6,490 bases of DNA from Cytophagales bacterium (GTDB taxonomy: Bacteria > Bacteroidota > Bacteroidia > Cytophagales > UBA9547): contig JAAFJZ010000019.1 of assembly GCA_013298205.1 (NCBI GenBank), positions 1-6,490 of the forward strand, in the 5' to 3' direction. Below the pieces are notes generated by a model that was given only the letters and a program-made list of their open reading frames with translations, searched no databases and was not told the origin of the DNA. This document shows, in pieces, positions 1-6,490 of this stretch (position 1 is its first letter; every line of letters starts with the position of its first letter). Position numbers and translations under genes: made by a program.

Positions 1-1311
1 AGATTATATTCTAAAGCAGAGCCATTATGTTTAGAAGCAAAAAATATTTATGAAAAAGTTTTAGGCAAAGAACATCCTGATTATGCCGATGCTTGCGATA
101 AATTAGGACTTGTATGTGAAAAACTGGTCTTGTATGCAAAATCTGAGTCTTTGTATCTAGAAACAAAAACTATTCGAGAAAAAGTCTTGGGCAAAGAACA
201 TCCTAAATATGCCAATTCTTGTAATAATTTGGCATATTTGTATTATATTCAAAGCAAGTTTGCCAAAGCAGAGCCTCTATATGTAGAAGCAAAAAATATA
301 AGAGAGAAAACATCAGGCAAACAACATCCTGATTATGCCATTTCTTGCTATAATTTAGCAGTATTATATGGAAATCAAGGCTTTTATAAAAAAGCTGAAC
401 CCTTTTGTGTTGAAGCAAAAACAATTCAAGAAAAAGTTCTTGGCAAAGAGCATCCTGATTATATCTATTCTTGTAATCATTTTGCAGGCTTGTATAAAAA
501 ACAAGGTTTATACGCCAAAGCCGAATCATTTTATAAAGAAGTCAAAGCAACGCTTGAGAAAACCTTAGGCAAAGAGCATCCTGACTATGCCATGTCTTTA
601 GATAACTTAGCAAATTTATACGTTGAGCAAGGCTTATATGCCAAAGCCGAACCGCTTTACATTGAATCAAAGACTACACTAGAAAAAGTATTAGGCAAAG
701 AACACCTTGATTATGCAGACGTATGTAGTGACTTAGCTGAGATGTATAGAGTGCTAGGATTATTGGAAAAAGCAGAACCACTATATATTGAAGTCAAGAA
801 TATTTATACTAAAAATGCAGTTAAAAATCATCCTAACTATGCCTCTGTGTGCAATAGTTTAGCACTATTATATGAAAGCCAAGGTTTATTTGCAAAAGCC
901 GAACTATTTTATGAAGAAGCAAAAAATGTTAATGAAGAAGTATTAGGCAAAGAACATCTTAATTATGCTGGTTCTTGCAACAATTTAGCAGGTTTGTATG
1001 ATAATCAAGGCTTATTCACCAATGCTGAGCTTTTGTATTTGGAAGCCAAAAATATTAAAGAAAAAGTATTAGGCAAAGAACATCCTGATTATGCCACTAC
1101 TTGCAACAACTTAGCCGCATTATATAATCGCCAAGGCTTGAACAAAAAAGCAGAACCAATTTTAATAGAGGCAACGAAAATTTATGAAAAAGTATTGGGC
1201 AAAGAACATCCTAATTATGCGACTTCCTGTAGTAATTTAGCTTCTTTTTATGAAAGTCAAGGCTTATATTCAAAAGCTGAGCCTTTTATTTTAGCAGGCA
1301 TAAAACCACTT
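1..1311 (+). repeat. Tandem 126-bp (42-residue) TPR-encoding repeats
   Basis: The Gly codon of the GKEHP-type motif (Val in one unit) falls at 64, 190, 316, 442, 568, 694, 820, 946, 1072 and 1198, an exact 126-bp period with no insertion or deletion. Ten motifs are visible, and a further partial unit is cut by the left edge. The third unit reads GKQHP. The unit at 820 is the most diverged (VKNHP), and the one at 694 is also unusual (GKEHL, MYRVLGLLEKAE). Bases 52-87 and 1060-1095, eight units apart, match at 35 of 36 positions, so DNA as well as protein is conserved between distant units. Unit number is likely to vary between strains. Confidence 0.95.
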
Positions 1312-2946
1312 ATATCCCAAATCGAAAATAATTTTTCCACACTTTCTGAAAAAGAAAAAGGAGTATTTTATAATTCTTTTTCTCACACATTTGAATTTTA
1401 TAATTCTTTTGCATCAAAAAGGTTTAAAGAAAATCCTTCAATTACTGCAGAAATTTATAATAATAATTTGGCTACTAAGGCTTTGCTTTTTAATGCTTCA
1501 GATAAAATGCGTAACCGAATCTTGAATAGCAAAGATGAAAAATTAATTTCTTTGTTTGAAGAGTGGAAAACTAAGAAAACAAATCTAGCCCAAGTATATC
1601 AAATGACTTTGGAAGAAAAGCAAAAACAAGGCATAGACGTACCCAAATTAGAAAATGAAGCCAATGAAATCGAAAAACAGCTCTTTCAAAAATCTGAAAT
1701 ATTTGCTTCATTAAGTGATAAAAAACGCTATAAGTGGCTTGATGTACAAAAAACACTCAAACCCAATGAAGTTGCCATTGAGATAATTCGCTTTAAAATC
1801 TATAATAAAAAATGGACAGATACCACCAAATATATGGTTTTGATTATTAGCCCCGAAAGTAAATATCCTGAAATGGTGATTTTAGAAAATGGAAATGAAT
1901 TGGAAGGGAAGCATGCAAAATATTATCAAAATGCGATTAAAAATAAATTATTGGATTTAAACTCATACAACCAATATTGGAAAAAAATAGAAGATAAATT
2001 ATTAGGAGTCAAAAAAATATATTTGTCGGTTGATGGCGTGTACAATTCACTGAATATGAATACTTTGTTTGATAATACTTCAAATAAATATTTGTTAGAA
2101 AAATACGACATAGAACTATTAACCAATACCAAAGATTTGTGTACTCGAAAAGTGAATGTTCAAAAAGATATTAAAAAAGTAAATTTAATAGGCTTTCCAA
2201 ACTACAACAACGACTCGAAACCAATAAAAACTGAAGATGAAGATAAAAACCAAGTAGTGGCAAGTCTTATGGCCGAGGAAGATAAAAGTCGTTTTTTTCG
2301 AGGCGATAATATTAGCGAATTGCCGGGAACAAAAATAGAAATCGAAAATTTGGCTAAAATTATAACCTCAAAACAAATCAAAGCTGAAAAATTATTGGGA
2401 AATGAAGCTTCGGAAAGTAATCTTAAAAACCTGAAATCACCCGAAATTTTACACATTGCTACGCACGGTTTTTTCTTGCCTGATACAAAAAAAGATACTA
2501 CCAATAAAAAAATGTTAGGCATGGATAGTAAAAGTGTGTTTCAAAATCCGCTTTTGCGCTCGGGCTTGCTGTTTGCCAATGCCAAAACAGCATTAAAAGA
2601 AGGTGGGGATGGTGTTTTGACATCGTACGAAGCCATGAATTTAGATTTAGACAATACCGAAATCGTAGTTATGTCTGCCTGCGAAACAGGTTTGGGAGAA
2701 GTCAAAAATGGTGAAGGTGTGTATGGTTTGCAAAGAGCGTTTCAAACTGCAGGAGCAAAAAGTGTTTTGATGTCACTATGGACGGTTTCAGATGATGCCA
2801 CCCAAGCCTTGATGACGTTGTTTTATGAAAACTGGATTGGCAAAAAACAAACTAAAAGAGAGGCTTTCAAAAATGCCCAAAATGAATTAAAAACCAAATA
2901 TCCGCAGCCTTATTATTGGGGTGCTTTTGTGATGGTTGGGGAGTAG
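1..2946 (+). CDS. TPR-repeat protein with C-terminal CHAT (caspase-like) peptidase domain, 5' partial
   Basis: The frame is open from base 1, giving 981 visible residues ending at TAG (2944-2946). The start lies off the left edge. The TTG at 130 is mid-repeat and is not a start, because the same TPR pattern continues upstream of it in frame. Visible residues 1-435 are tandem 42-residue TPRs of the kinesin-light-chain-like type (consensus GKEHPDYA..CNNLA.LY..QGLYAKAEPLY). Residues about 436-580 form a charged helical linker. From about 580 to the end is a CHAT domain: HIATHGFF carries the presumed catalytic His (codon 2464-2466), MSACETGLGE the presumed catalytic Cys (codon 2680-2682), and the tail SLWTVSDDAT...YYWGAFVMVG is typical. 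CHAT domains are clan-CD cysteine peptidases related to caspases and separases. The TPRs probably bind a partner that controls cleavage. Substrate and cellular location are unknown, and any signal peptide would be outside the window. Family call is firm; role (signalling, cell death or defence) is not determined. Confidence 0.95.
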   Translation, partial: RLYSKAEPLCLEAKNIYEKVLGKEHPDYADACDKLGLVCEKLVLYAKSESLYLETKTIREKVLGKEHPKYANSCNNLAYLYYIQSKFAKAEPLYVEAKNIREKTSGKQHPDYAISCYNLAVLYGNQGFYKKAEPFCVEAKTIQEKVLGKEHPDYIYSCNHFAGLYKKQGLYAKAESFYKEVKATLEKTLGKEHPDYAMSLDNLANLYVEQGLYAKAEPLYIESKTTLEKVLGKEHLDYADVCSDLAEMYRVLGLLEKAEPLYIEVKNIYTKNAVKNHPNYASVCNSLALLYESQGLFAKAELFYEEAKNVNEEVLGKEHLNYAGSCNNLAGLYDNQGLFTNAELLYLEAKNIKEKVLGKEHPDYATTCNNLAALYNRQGLNKKAEPILIEATKIYEKVLGKEHPNYATSCSNLASFYESQGLYSKAEPFILAGIKPLISQIENNFSTLSEKEKGVFYNSFSHTFEFYNSFASKRFKENPSITAEIYNNNLATKALLFNASDKMRNRILNSKDEKLISLFEEWKTKKTNLAQVYQMTLEEKQKQGIDVPKLENEANEIEKQLFQKSEIFASLSDKKRYKWLDVQKTLKPNEVAIEIIRFKIYNKKWTDTTKYMVLIISPESKYPEMVILENGNELEGKHAKYYQNAIKNKLLDLNSYNQYWKKIEDKLLGVKKIYLSVDGVYNSLNMNTLFDNTSNKYLLEKYDIELLTNTKDLCTRKVNVQKDIKKVNLIGFPNYNNDSKPIKTEDEDKNQVVASLMAEEDKSRFFRGDNISELPGTKIEIENLAKIITSKQIKAEKLLGNEASESNLKNLKSPEILHIATHGFFLPDTKKDTTNKKMLGMDSKSVFQNPLLRSGLLFANAKTALKEGGDGVLTSYEAMNLDLDNTEIVVMSACETGLGEVKNGEGVYGLQRAFQTAGAKSVLMSLWTVSDDATQALMTLFYENWIGKKQTKREAFKNAQNELKTKYPQPYYWGAFVMVGE
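1365..1410 (+). repeat. Short in-frame direct repeat in the TPR-CHAT linker
   Basis: A 16-base sequence at 1365-1380 recurs exactly at 1395-1410, a 30-base (10-codon) step, giving FYNSF twice in the protein (GVFYNSFSHT then FEFYNSFASK). It lies just after the TPR array, at the start of the linker to the CHAT domain. It may be a small internal duplication or chance similarity in an AT-rich helical region. Confidence 0.6.
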
Positions 2947-3042
2947 AGTTTGGAGTTAAATTACTCACTAATAAATACTTAATCCAAAAAATTATTTTTT
3001 TAAACACCATCTAAGAATAAGATTGAAGTCATGAATTGATAA

Positions 3043-3100
3043 AACAATTCCAAATAATACTTGAAATTTGCAATTATTTTAAGTATTATTTGGAATTGTT
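3043..3100. repeat. Long near-perfect inverted repeat / stem-loop
   Basis: The arms 3043-3067 and 3076-3100 pair over 25 positions: 20 consecutive Watson-Crick pairs, one G-U (3063/3080), then four A-U pairs, closing an 8-base loop at 3068-3075. It starts 97 bases after the TPR-CHAT stop and ends 53 bases before the lipoprotein start. No U-run follows on the plus strand, so it is not a classic intrinsic terminator. It could still end or protect the upstream mRNA 3' end, act in the 5' leader of the lipoprotein mRNA, bind a dimeric protein as DNA, or be a small dispersed palindromic element. The rest of the 207-bp spacer (2947-3153) is AT-rich, including a 7-T run at 2995-3001. I found no exact match in it to the Bacteroidota -7 promoter consensus TAnnTTTG. 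Confidence 0.85.
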
Positions 3101-3153
3101 CTAAACAGTATATTTATTTGCAATAAATTAATTTAATCTAATTCTAAATAAAA

Positions 3154-4287
3154 ATGAAAAATTTAATCTATGCTGCTTTAGGGAGTTCTTTGTTATTCAG
3201 TTGTGTAAAAGAACAAAGTCCCAAAGCTAATTTGTCAATCCCGAGCAGTTACGACAGTACGGGCTATGCAGCAAATTCTACTGTTGAAAATGGTGTAAAA
3301 AACAACTTAAAAGCCTTAATTGACAAAATAAAAACGGGTAGAACTACCGGAGTAGTTATAACAAGCGCTGAGTTAAATGCATTATATACAAATGGAAGTC
3401 CTAGTGTAAAAAGTATTACGACACCTTATTATGATGGCTTAATGAGTGGCTATCTTACAAATCTAGCAGCAGCAACTGGAACTATTTATACGCCATCAGC
3501 TACTATCAATGGGCAAGGCGGAACTTACGATGGAGCTTTGGGCAGTACTTATTTGTTTGATGAATATGGAATTGAACCAGAGCAACTTGTGGAAAAAGGT
3601 CTCTTTTGTTCAGCTCTTTACAATCACTTTTTAACCTTAGCAAAAAACCCAACAAATGCTAGTGTGGTAGATAAAATGATTGCAATTTATGGATCTAGTC
3701 CATTGTTTTCTAACAGTGTAAAAACAGGAGTTGGTTTTGTACCAGAGGTAAATGTGGCTTTATATGCAGCAAGACGTACCGACCAAAACGATGCAAATGG
3801 TATTTATTTTGGCATAAAAAACAACTTAATAAAACTAAAAGCCGCTTTAATTGCAGGTTCAAATTTCAATAAGGAACGAGATGACGCAATAGCCGAAATA
3901 AAAATCAATTGGGAAAAAGCAATCCTTGCCACTGTTGTTAATTACTGCAAAGATGGTGTAACTAAATTAAGCTCACCCAATGTTACGAGTGTAAATATGT
4001 CAAAAGCATTGCATTCACTTAGCGAAGCTGTGGGTTTTATTCAAGGATTAAAAACGATACCACAAGCAGATAAAAAAATTACAGATGCTCAGATAGATGA
4101 AATACTCATTTTATTAGAAGCCAAATCTGGAGAGAATGCGGCATTTTATAAATTTATCACTCAAACTAATTCTAAATTAAATGATTTAGGAAGTATTCAA
4201 TCCAAAATTCAATCAATTTATGGCTTTACAGCCGCAGAGATGACTAATTTTGGTTTTAATTATATAGAAACTCAAAGCAGAAAATAA
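3154..4287 (+). CDS. Predicted lipoprotein, DUF4856-like
   Basis: 377 residues, ATG to TAA. The start is supported by a lipoprotein signal peptide right at the N-terminus: Lys2, a hydrophobic run at residues 4-15, and the lipobox LFSC with Cys17 as the probable lipidated residue. The leader before ATG is A/T-rich with no Shine-Dalgarno, which is normal for Bacteroidota. The mature part has no membrane segment and should be anchored to a membrane facing the periplasm or the cell surface. Residues about 118-165 (INGQGGTYDG...YLFDEYGIEPEQLVEKGL), 250-265 (WEKAILATVVNY) and 283-300 (SKALHSLSEAVGFIQGLK) recall DUF4856, a family of mostly helical lipoproteins of unknown function in Bacteroidota and Proteobacteria. 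I do not see the Trp-Asp-Glu motif I remember from that family's middle, so this would be a divergent member. Family assignment is from memory of the pattern; the lipoprotein call is firmer. Function unknown. Probably transcribed alone. Confidence 0.85.
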   Translation: MKNLIYAALGSSLLFSCVKEQSPKANLSIPSSYDSTGYAANSTVENGVKNNLKALIDKIKTGRTTGVVITSAELNALYTNGSPSVKSITTPYYDGLMSGYLTNLAAATGTIYTPSATINGQGGTYDGALGSTYLFDEYGIEPEQLVEKGLFCSALYNHFLTLAKNPTNASVVDKMIAIYGSSPLFSNSVKTGVGFVPEVNVALYAARRTDQNDANGIYFGIKNNLIKLKAALIAGSNFNKERDDAIAEIKINWEKAILATVVNYCKDGVTKLSSPNVTSVNMSKALHSLSEAVGFIQGLKTIPQADKKITDAQIDEILILLEAKSGENAAFYKFITQTNSKLNDLGSIQSKIQSIYGFTAAEMTNFGFNYIETQSRK

Positions 4288-4302
4288 TATATCGCTCACT
4301 AA

Positions 4303-4340
4303 AAAGGGTTTGAAAATGTGATTTTATTTTCAAACCTTTT
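4303..4340. terminator. Probable bidirectional intrinsic terminator between convergent genes
   Basis: The arms 4303-4316 and 4327-4340 pair over 14 positions with one G-U (4306/4337), around a 10-base loop. The stem begins 16 bases after the lipoprotein stop. The plus strand carries a T-run in the 3' arm (4337-4340), followed by AATAAG. On the minus strand the stem runs into five U residues (complement of 4301-4305), so it can also end the phosphatase transcript arriving from the right. The rest of the 161-bp spacer holds no ORF or other signal I can support. Confidence 0.75.
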
Positions 4341-4448
4341 AATAAGTATTACTTGCTCAAATATATATTTTAAAGGTTTACAGACGTTTCGTAATCCTTT
4401 AAATTTTACCCAAAACACGATTATAAAATTTAAATAGATTTGATTTAA

Positions 4449-5696
4449 TCAATCTAAAGAAAAAGTTAAAATTGTTATGTCGTCTTGGTAAGGCAAAGTA
4501 TTTCTGTGGTTATCTATTGCGTCCATAACTTTCTGATGAAATTTACTATGGTTATTCGTATCCACATCAGCAATCAATTCATGTAATTTTTCAAAAAGAA
4601 GCTCTTCTTGATTTTCGTTTTTGGTTTCGTTTACTCCATCAGTAAAAGTCATTAAAAAACTTCCTTCTGGCAAACTTTCCATTCCCATATCCATAAAAGG
4701 AAAAGATTCAAAAGCTCCAATCACCGTTGAGCCTTTTTCTAAAGATTTAATTTTTCCATTTTTAGCAAGTATTGGAGGCACATGTCCCGCATTGATATAA
4801 AGTAAAATTCTAGATTTCAAATCTATGATTCCCAAAAAAGCTGTTATGTAACCTTGACCTTTTAGGTTATCATACATTAATTTATTTACATGCGTCATCA
4901 TGTCTAAAAGTGGCAATTTAAGCCTAACCATTAAACGCAAAGCAGCTTGAAAGTTAGACATAGAAAGTGCAGCCGGAATACCTTTGCCGGCAACATCCGC
5001 TATGCAAAAAAGAAATTGTTGGTCAGAAAAAGGAATATAATCATAATAATCACCTCCGATGGTGTGATGGGGTTTATAAGTAACAAACAGCTTTAAAGTT
5101 TCAGAATAGGGCAGATTCTTGGGTAATAACATTTGTTGCACATTCCTGGCAATATCTAACTCTTTATTAAAAAGCTCTTCTCTCATTTTGATTTGAGCAA
5201 GCTTTTTATTTTCCACCGCCACTACCAAAATATTGCTAAAAGTTCTTATGAATTTGAGTACTTGGCTTCCTTTATTTTGCAAGTTATATCCCGACAAAAA
5301 AATGTATGCTAAAACTATGTCGTTTTGAATAATTGGAATTAATATTTCAAACTCTTCGTAATCAGGTTCGTTATCAAAAATCTGAATTTTCTTTAAATCG
5401 GTATCTTCAATTATAGTTTTAAAAAAATCTGGCAATTTTTTGTTAGCAAAAGAAACTAAACAACCATAATCTGAAACGCATTGATAAGCAGATTCAACTT
5501 TAATAAAAAATGCCATTTTAGTAATTTCTAATTGAAATCTTATGGTAAAATTTAAAATTTTAAAAAGTTGGTCAGATGGCAAATTGTTGTTAATGGCTTG
5601 CGTAAGCTCAAGTAATGAATTGATTTCAAGTTGTTTAATCTGATAATCTCGATTAGAAATTCTGTTTTGTAAAATATTGTTATTTAAAGTACTCAT
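4449..5696 (-). CDS. GAF-SpoIIE (PP2C-type) Ser/Thr protein phosphatase
   Basis: 415 residues, ATG (5694-5696) to TGA. Residues about 25-160 form a poorly conserved GAF-like sensor region. Residues 160-192 form a helical connector (ENKKLAQIKMREELFNKELD, then ARNVQQMLLP), the usual lead-in to RsbU-like phosphatases. Residues 195-415 are the SpoIIE/PP2C catalytic domain. Its metal-binding motifs are all present: GGDYYDY (Asp216), IADVAGKG (Asp234), INAGH (302-305), FTDGVNE (Asp353) and QDDITIL (Asp405/406). It should therefore be active. No membrane segment is visible, so it should be cytosolic. Relatives dephosphorylate STAS-domain anti-anti-sigma factors in partner-switching pathways, releasing sigma factors or other effectors. 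No STAS protein or RsbW-type kinase is in the window, so the target is unknown. The gene starts 15 bp after the permease stop, so the two are probably co-transcribed. No Shine-Dalgarno is present. Confidence 0.92.
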   Translation of the reverse strand: MSTLNNNILQNRISNRDYQIKQLEINSLLELTQAINNNLPSDQLFKILNFTIRFQLEITKMAFFIKVESAYQCVSDYGCLVSFANKKLPDFFKTIIEDTDLKKIQIFDNEPDYEEFEILIPIIQNDIVLAYIFLSGYNLQNKGSQVLKFIRTFSNILVVAVENKKLAQIKMREELFNKELDIARNVQQMLLPKNLPYSETLKLFVTYKPHHTIGGDYYDYIPFSDQQFLFCIADVAGKGIPAALSMSNFQAALRLMVRLKLPLLDMMTHVNKLMYDNLKGQGYITAFLGIIDLKSRILLYINAGHVPPILAKNGKIKSLEKGSTVIGAFESFPFMDMGMESLPEGSFLMTFTDGVNETKNENQEELLFEKLHELIADVDTNNHSKFHQKVMDAIDNHRNTLPYQDDITILTFSLD

Positions 5697-5711
5697 TTAA
5701 AATTTCTAAAA

Positions 5712-6490
5712 TTATTTCACAATTGTTCTTGGATCCGAAGCGTCTCTAAGTCCATTTCCTAAAACATTAAATGCCAAAACCATCAAACTTATTGCTAGGC
5801 TTGGAACTAAAATAAGGTGCAGACTATCTTTTGAACCTATGTTATGAAAGCCTTCGTTTATCATAATACCCCAAGAGGGCATAGGTGGCTGCACACCCAA
5901 ACCCAAAAAGCTCAAACCAGCTTCCATTAAAATAGCTGAAGCAAAGTTGCTAGATGCGATAACCACAATTGGACCAATTAGATTAGGCAAAATATGATTC
6001 ATAATAATTCTTCTATTGCCTAAACCCAGTGCACGAGCAGATTCGATAAAAAGTTTTTCTTTTATACTCATAATCTGACCTCTAACTACACGAGCTACTT
6101 CTACCCAAGTTGTAAGCCCAACCGCTATAAATGAAACCCAAACTCCCTTACTTTGTAAAGCTAAACTAATGGCTATCACCAACATAATACTTGGAATAGC
6201 CCAAACAACAGTGATAAACCACATTACAATTTTATCTGTAATTCCACCAAAAAATCCCCCAATTGAGCCTAAAAGTATCCCAACTAGTAAAGAAATTAAA
6301 ACCGAAACAAAACCTATTCCCAAAGAAATACGGGTACCAAAAAGCAAACGACTCAGAATATCTCTTCCTGAACGATCTGTACCTAACCAATAGGTTCTTT
6401 TTTCTATGTGAAAGTTTTTAAATTTCTCAATTACAGCACTTTTGGTGGTAGATTGAATATTTTCATCATAATCTATATATGTAATTTTCT
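5712..6490 (-). CDS. Peptide/nickel ABC transporter permease, DppC/OppC family, 5' partial
   Basis: The frame is open from the right edge to TAA (5712-5714), giving 258 visible residues. The TTG at 6345-6347 is not the start: upstream in frame lies YWLGTDRSGRDILSRLL (LGTDRSGRD at 6360-6386), the conserved GTD..GRD motif that precedes the permease core in DppC/OppC proteins. The N-terminus with the first membrane segment is off the window. About five membrane segments follow. The cytoplasmic EAA loop (5985-6047; ESARALGLGNRRIIMNHILP) is intact and docks onto the transporter ATPase. MEAGLSFLGLG and the tail DASDPRT are also typical. The protein forms one half of an inner-membrane channel, normally paired with a DppB/OppB permease, ATPases and a binding protein, none of which is in the window. 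Substrate (di/oligopeptides, possibly nickel) cannot be told from the permease. It leads directly into the phosphatase gene after 15 bp. Confidence 0.93.
   Translation of the reverse strand, partial: KITYIDYDENIQSTTKSAVIEKFKNFHIEKRTYWLGTDRSGRDILSRLLFGTRISLGIGFVSVLISLLVGILLGSIGGFFGGITDKIVMWFITVVWAIPSIMLVIAISLALQSKGVWVSFIAVGLTTWVEVARVVRGQIMSIKEKLFIESARALGLGNRRIIMNHILPNLIGPIVVIASSNFASAILMEAGLSFLGLGVQPPMPSWGIMINEGFHNIGSKDSLHLILVPSLAISLMVLAFNVLGNGLRDASDPRTIVK

Noticed and set aside
130..132. TTG as the start codon of the TPR-CHAT gene
   Set aside because: The frame is open to base 1 and codes a full in-phase TPR motif upstream (GKEHPDYADAC at 64-96), so the true start is off the window.
203..529. 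Minus-strand 108-residue ORF over the TPR array
   Set aside because: Antisense shadow of the TPR repeats. The 126-bp period is a multiple of three and tends to keep other frames open. The product resembles no family.
368..568. Plus-strand 66-residue ORF in another frame of the TPR array
   Set aside because: Lys/Ile-rich out-of-frame translation inside a strongly supported gene.
1..1311. CRISPR-like or non-coding tandem array
   Set aside because: The period is a whole number of codons, the frame is continuous and the units translate into clear TPR helices, so it is protein-coding.
1571..2522. Three minus-strand ORFs (1571-1756, 1926-2132, 2202-2522) opposite the linker and CHAT domain
   Set aside because: Low-complexity Phe/Leu/Ser-rich antisense frames with no recognisable motif, opposite conserved CHAT coding sequence.
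3101..3153. Promoter for the lipoprotein gene
   Set aside because: No exact match to the Bacteroidota -7 element TAnnTTTG. TTTG occurs near 3117 but without a correctly spaced TA, so no site can be supported.
1..4287. TPR-CHAT plus lipoprotein as a two-gene defence operon
   Set aside because: A 207-bp spacer with a long hairpin separates them, and the lipoprotein resembles no known effector or gasdermin.
4369..4403. Second hairpin in the convergent spacer (8-bp arms TTTAAAGG/CCTTTAAA, 19-base loop)
   Set aside because: Short, AT-rich, large loop and no U-run on either strand. Expected by chance in this composition.
6345..6347. TTG as the start codon of the permease gene
   Set aside because: Conserved DppC sequence (LGTDRSGRD) lies upstream in the same frame, which stays open to the right edge.
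6169..6393. Plus-strand 74-residue ORF opposite the permease
   Set aside because: Antisense of conserved membrane segments. Composition is that of a reversed hydrophobic coding frame.

Overview
The window is AT-rich DNA that looks like a Bacteroidota (Cytophaga-Flavobacterium-Bacteroides) chromosome. The grounds are A/T-rich leaders without Shine-Dalgarno sequences, a very short lipoprotein signal peptide, a DUF4856-like lipoprotein, a TPR-CHAT protein and a GAF-SpoIIE phosphatase. I cannot place it below phylum. There are no RNA genes, CRISPR arrays, insertion sequences or phage genes.

Layout: two plus-strand genes converge on two minus-strand genes. Plus strand: (1) 1-2946, a large TPR-CHAT protein whose start lies off the left edge. 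It has ten exact 42-residue TPR units, a helical linker and a C-terminal caspase-like CHAT peptidase domain with an intact His/Cys dyad. (2) A 207-bp spacer (2947-3153) carrying a long, almost perfect inverted repeat. (3) 3154-4287, a predicted lipoprotein resembling the DUF4856 family. A 161-bp convergent spacer (4288-4448) holds a hairpin that can act as a terminator in both directions. Minus strand, read right to left: (4) 6490-5712, a DppC/OppC-type peptide ABC transporter permease whose start lies off the right edge. After 15 bp comes (5) 5696-4449, a GAF-SpoIIE (PP2C-type) Ser/Thr phosphatase with all metal-binding motifs intact.

The permease and phosphatase almost certainly share a transcript. 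The TPR-CHAT and lipoprotein genes are separated by the hairpin spacer and are probably independent units. Both edge genes are cut by the window and are not pseudogenes, because their frames stay open to the edge.

I do not see a complete new multi-gene system. The parts most worth following are the TPR-CHAT protease, whose array shows near-identical repeats a kilobase apart and whose partner is unknown, the unexplained 58-bp palindrome beside it, and the pairing of a peptide permease with a partner-switching phosphatase.
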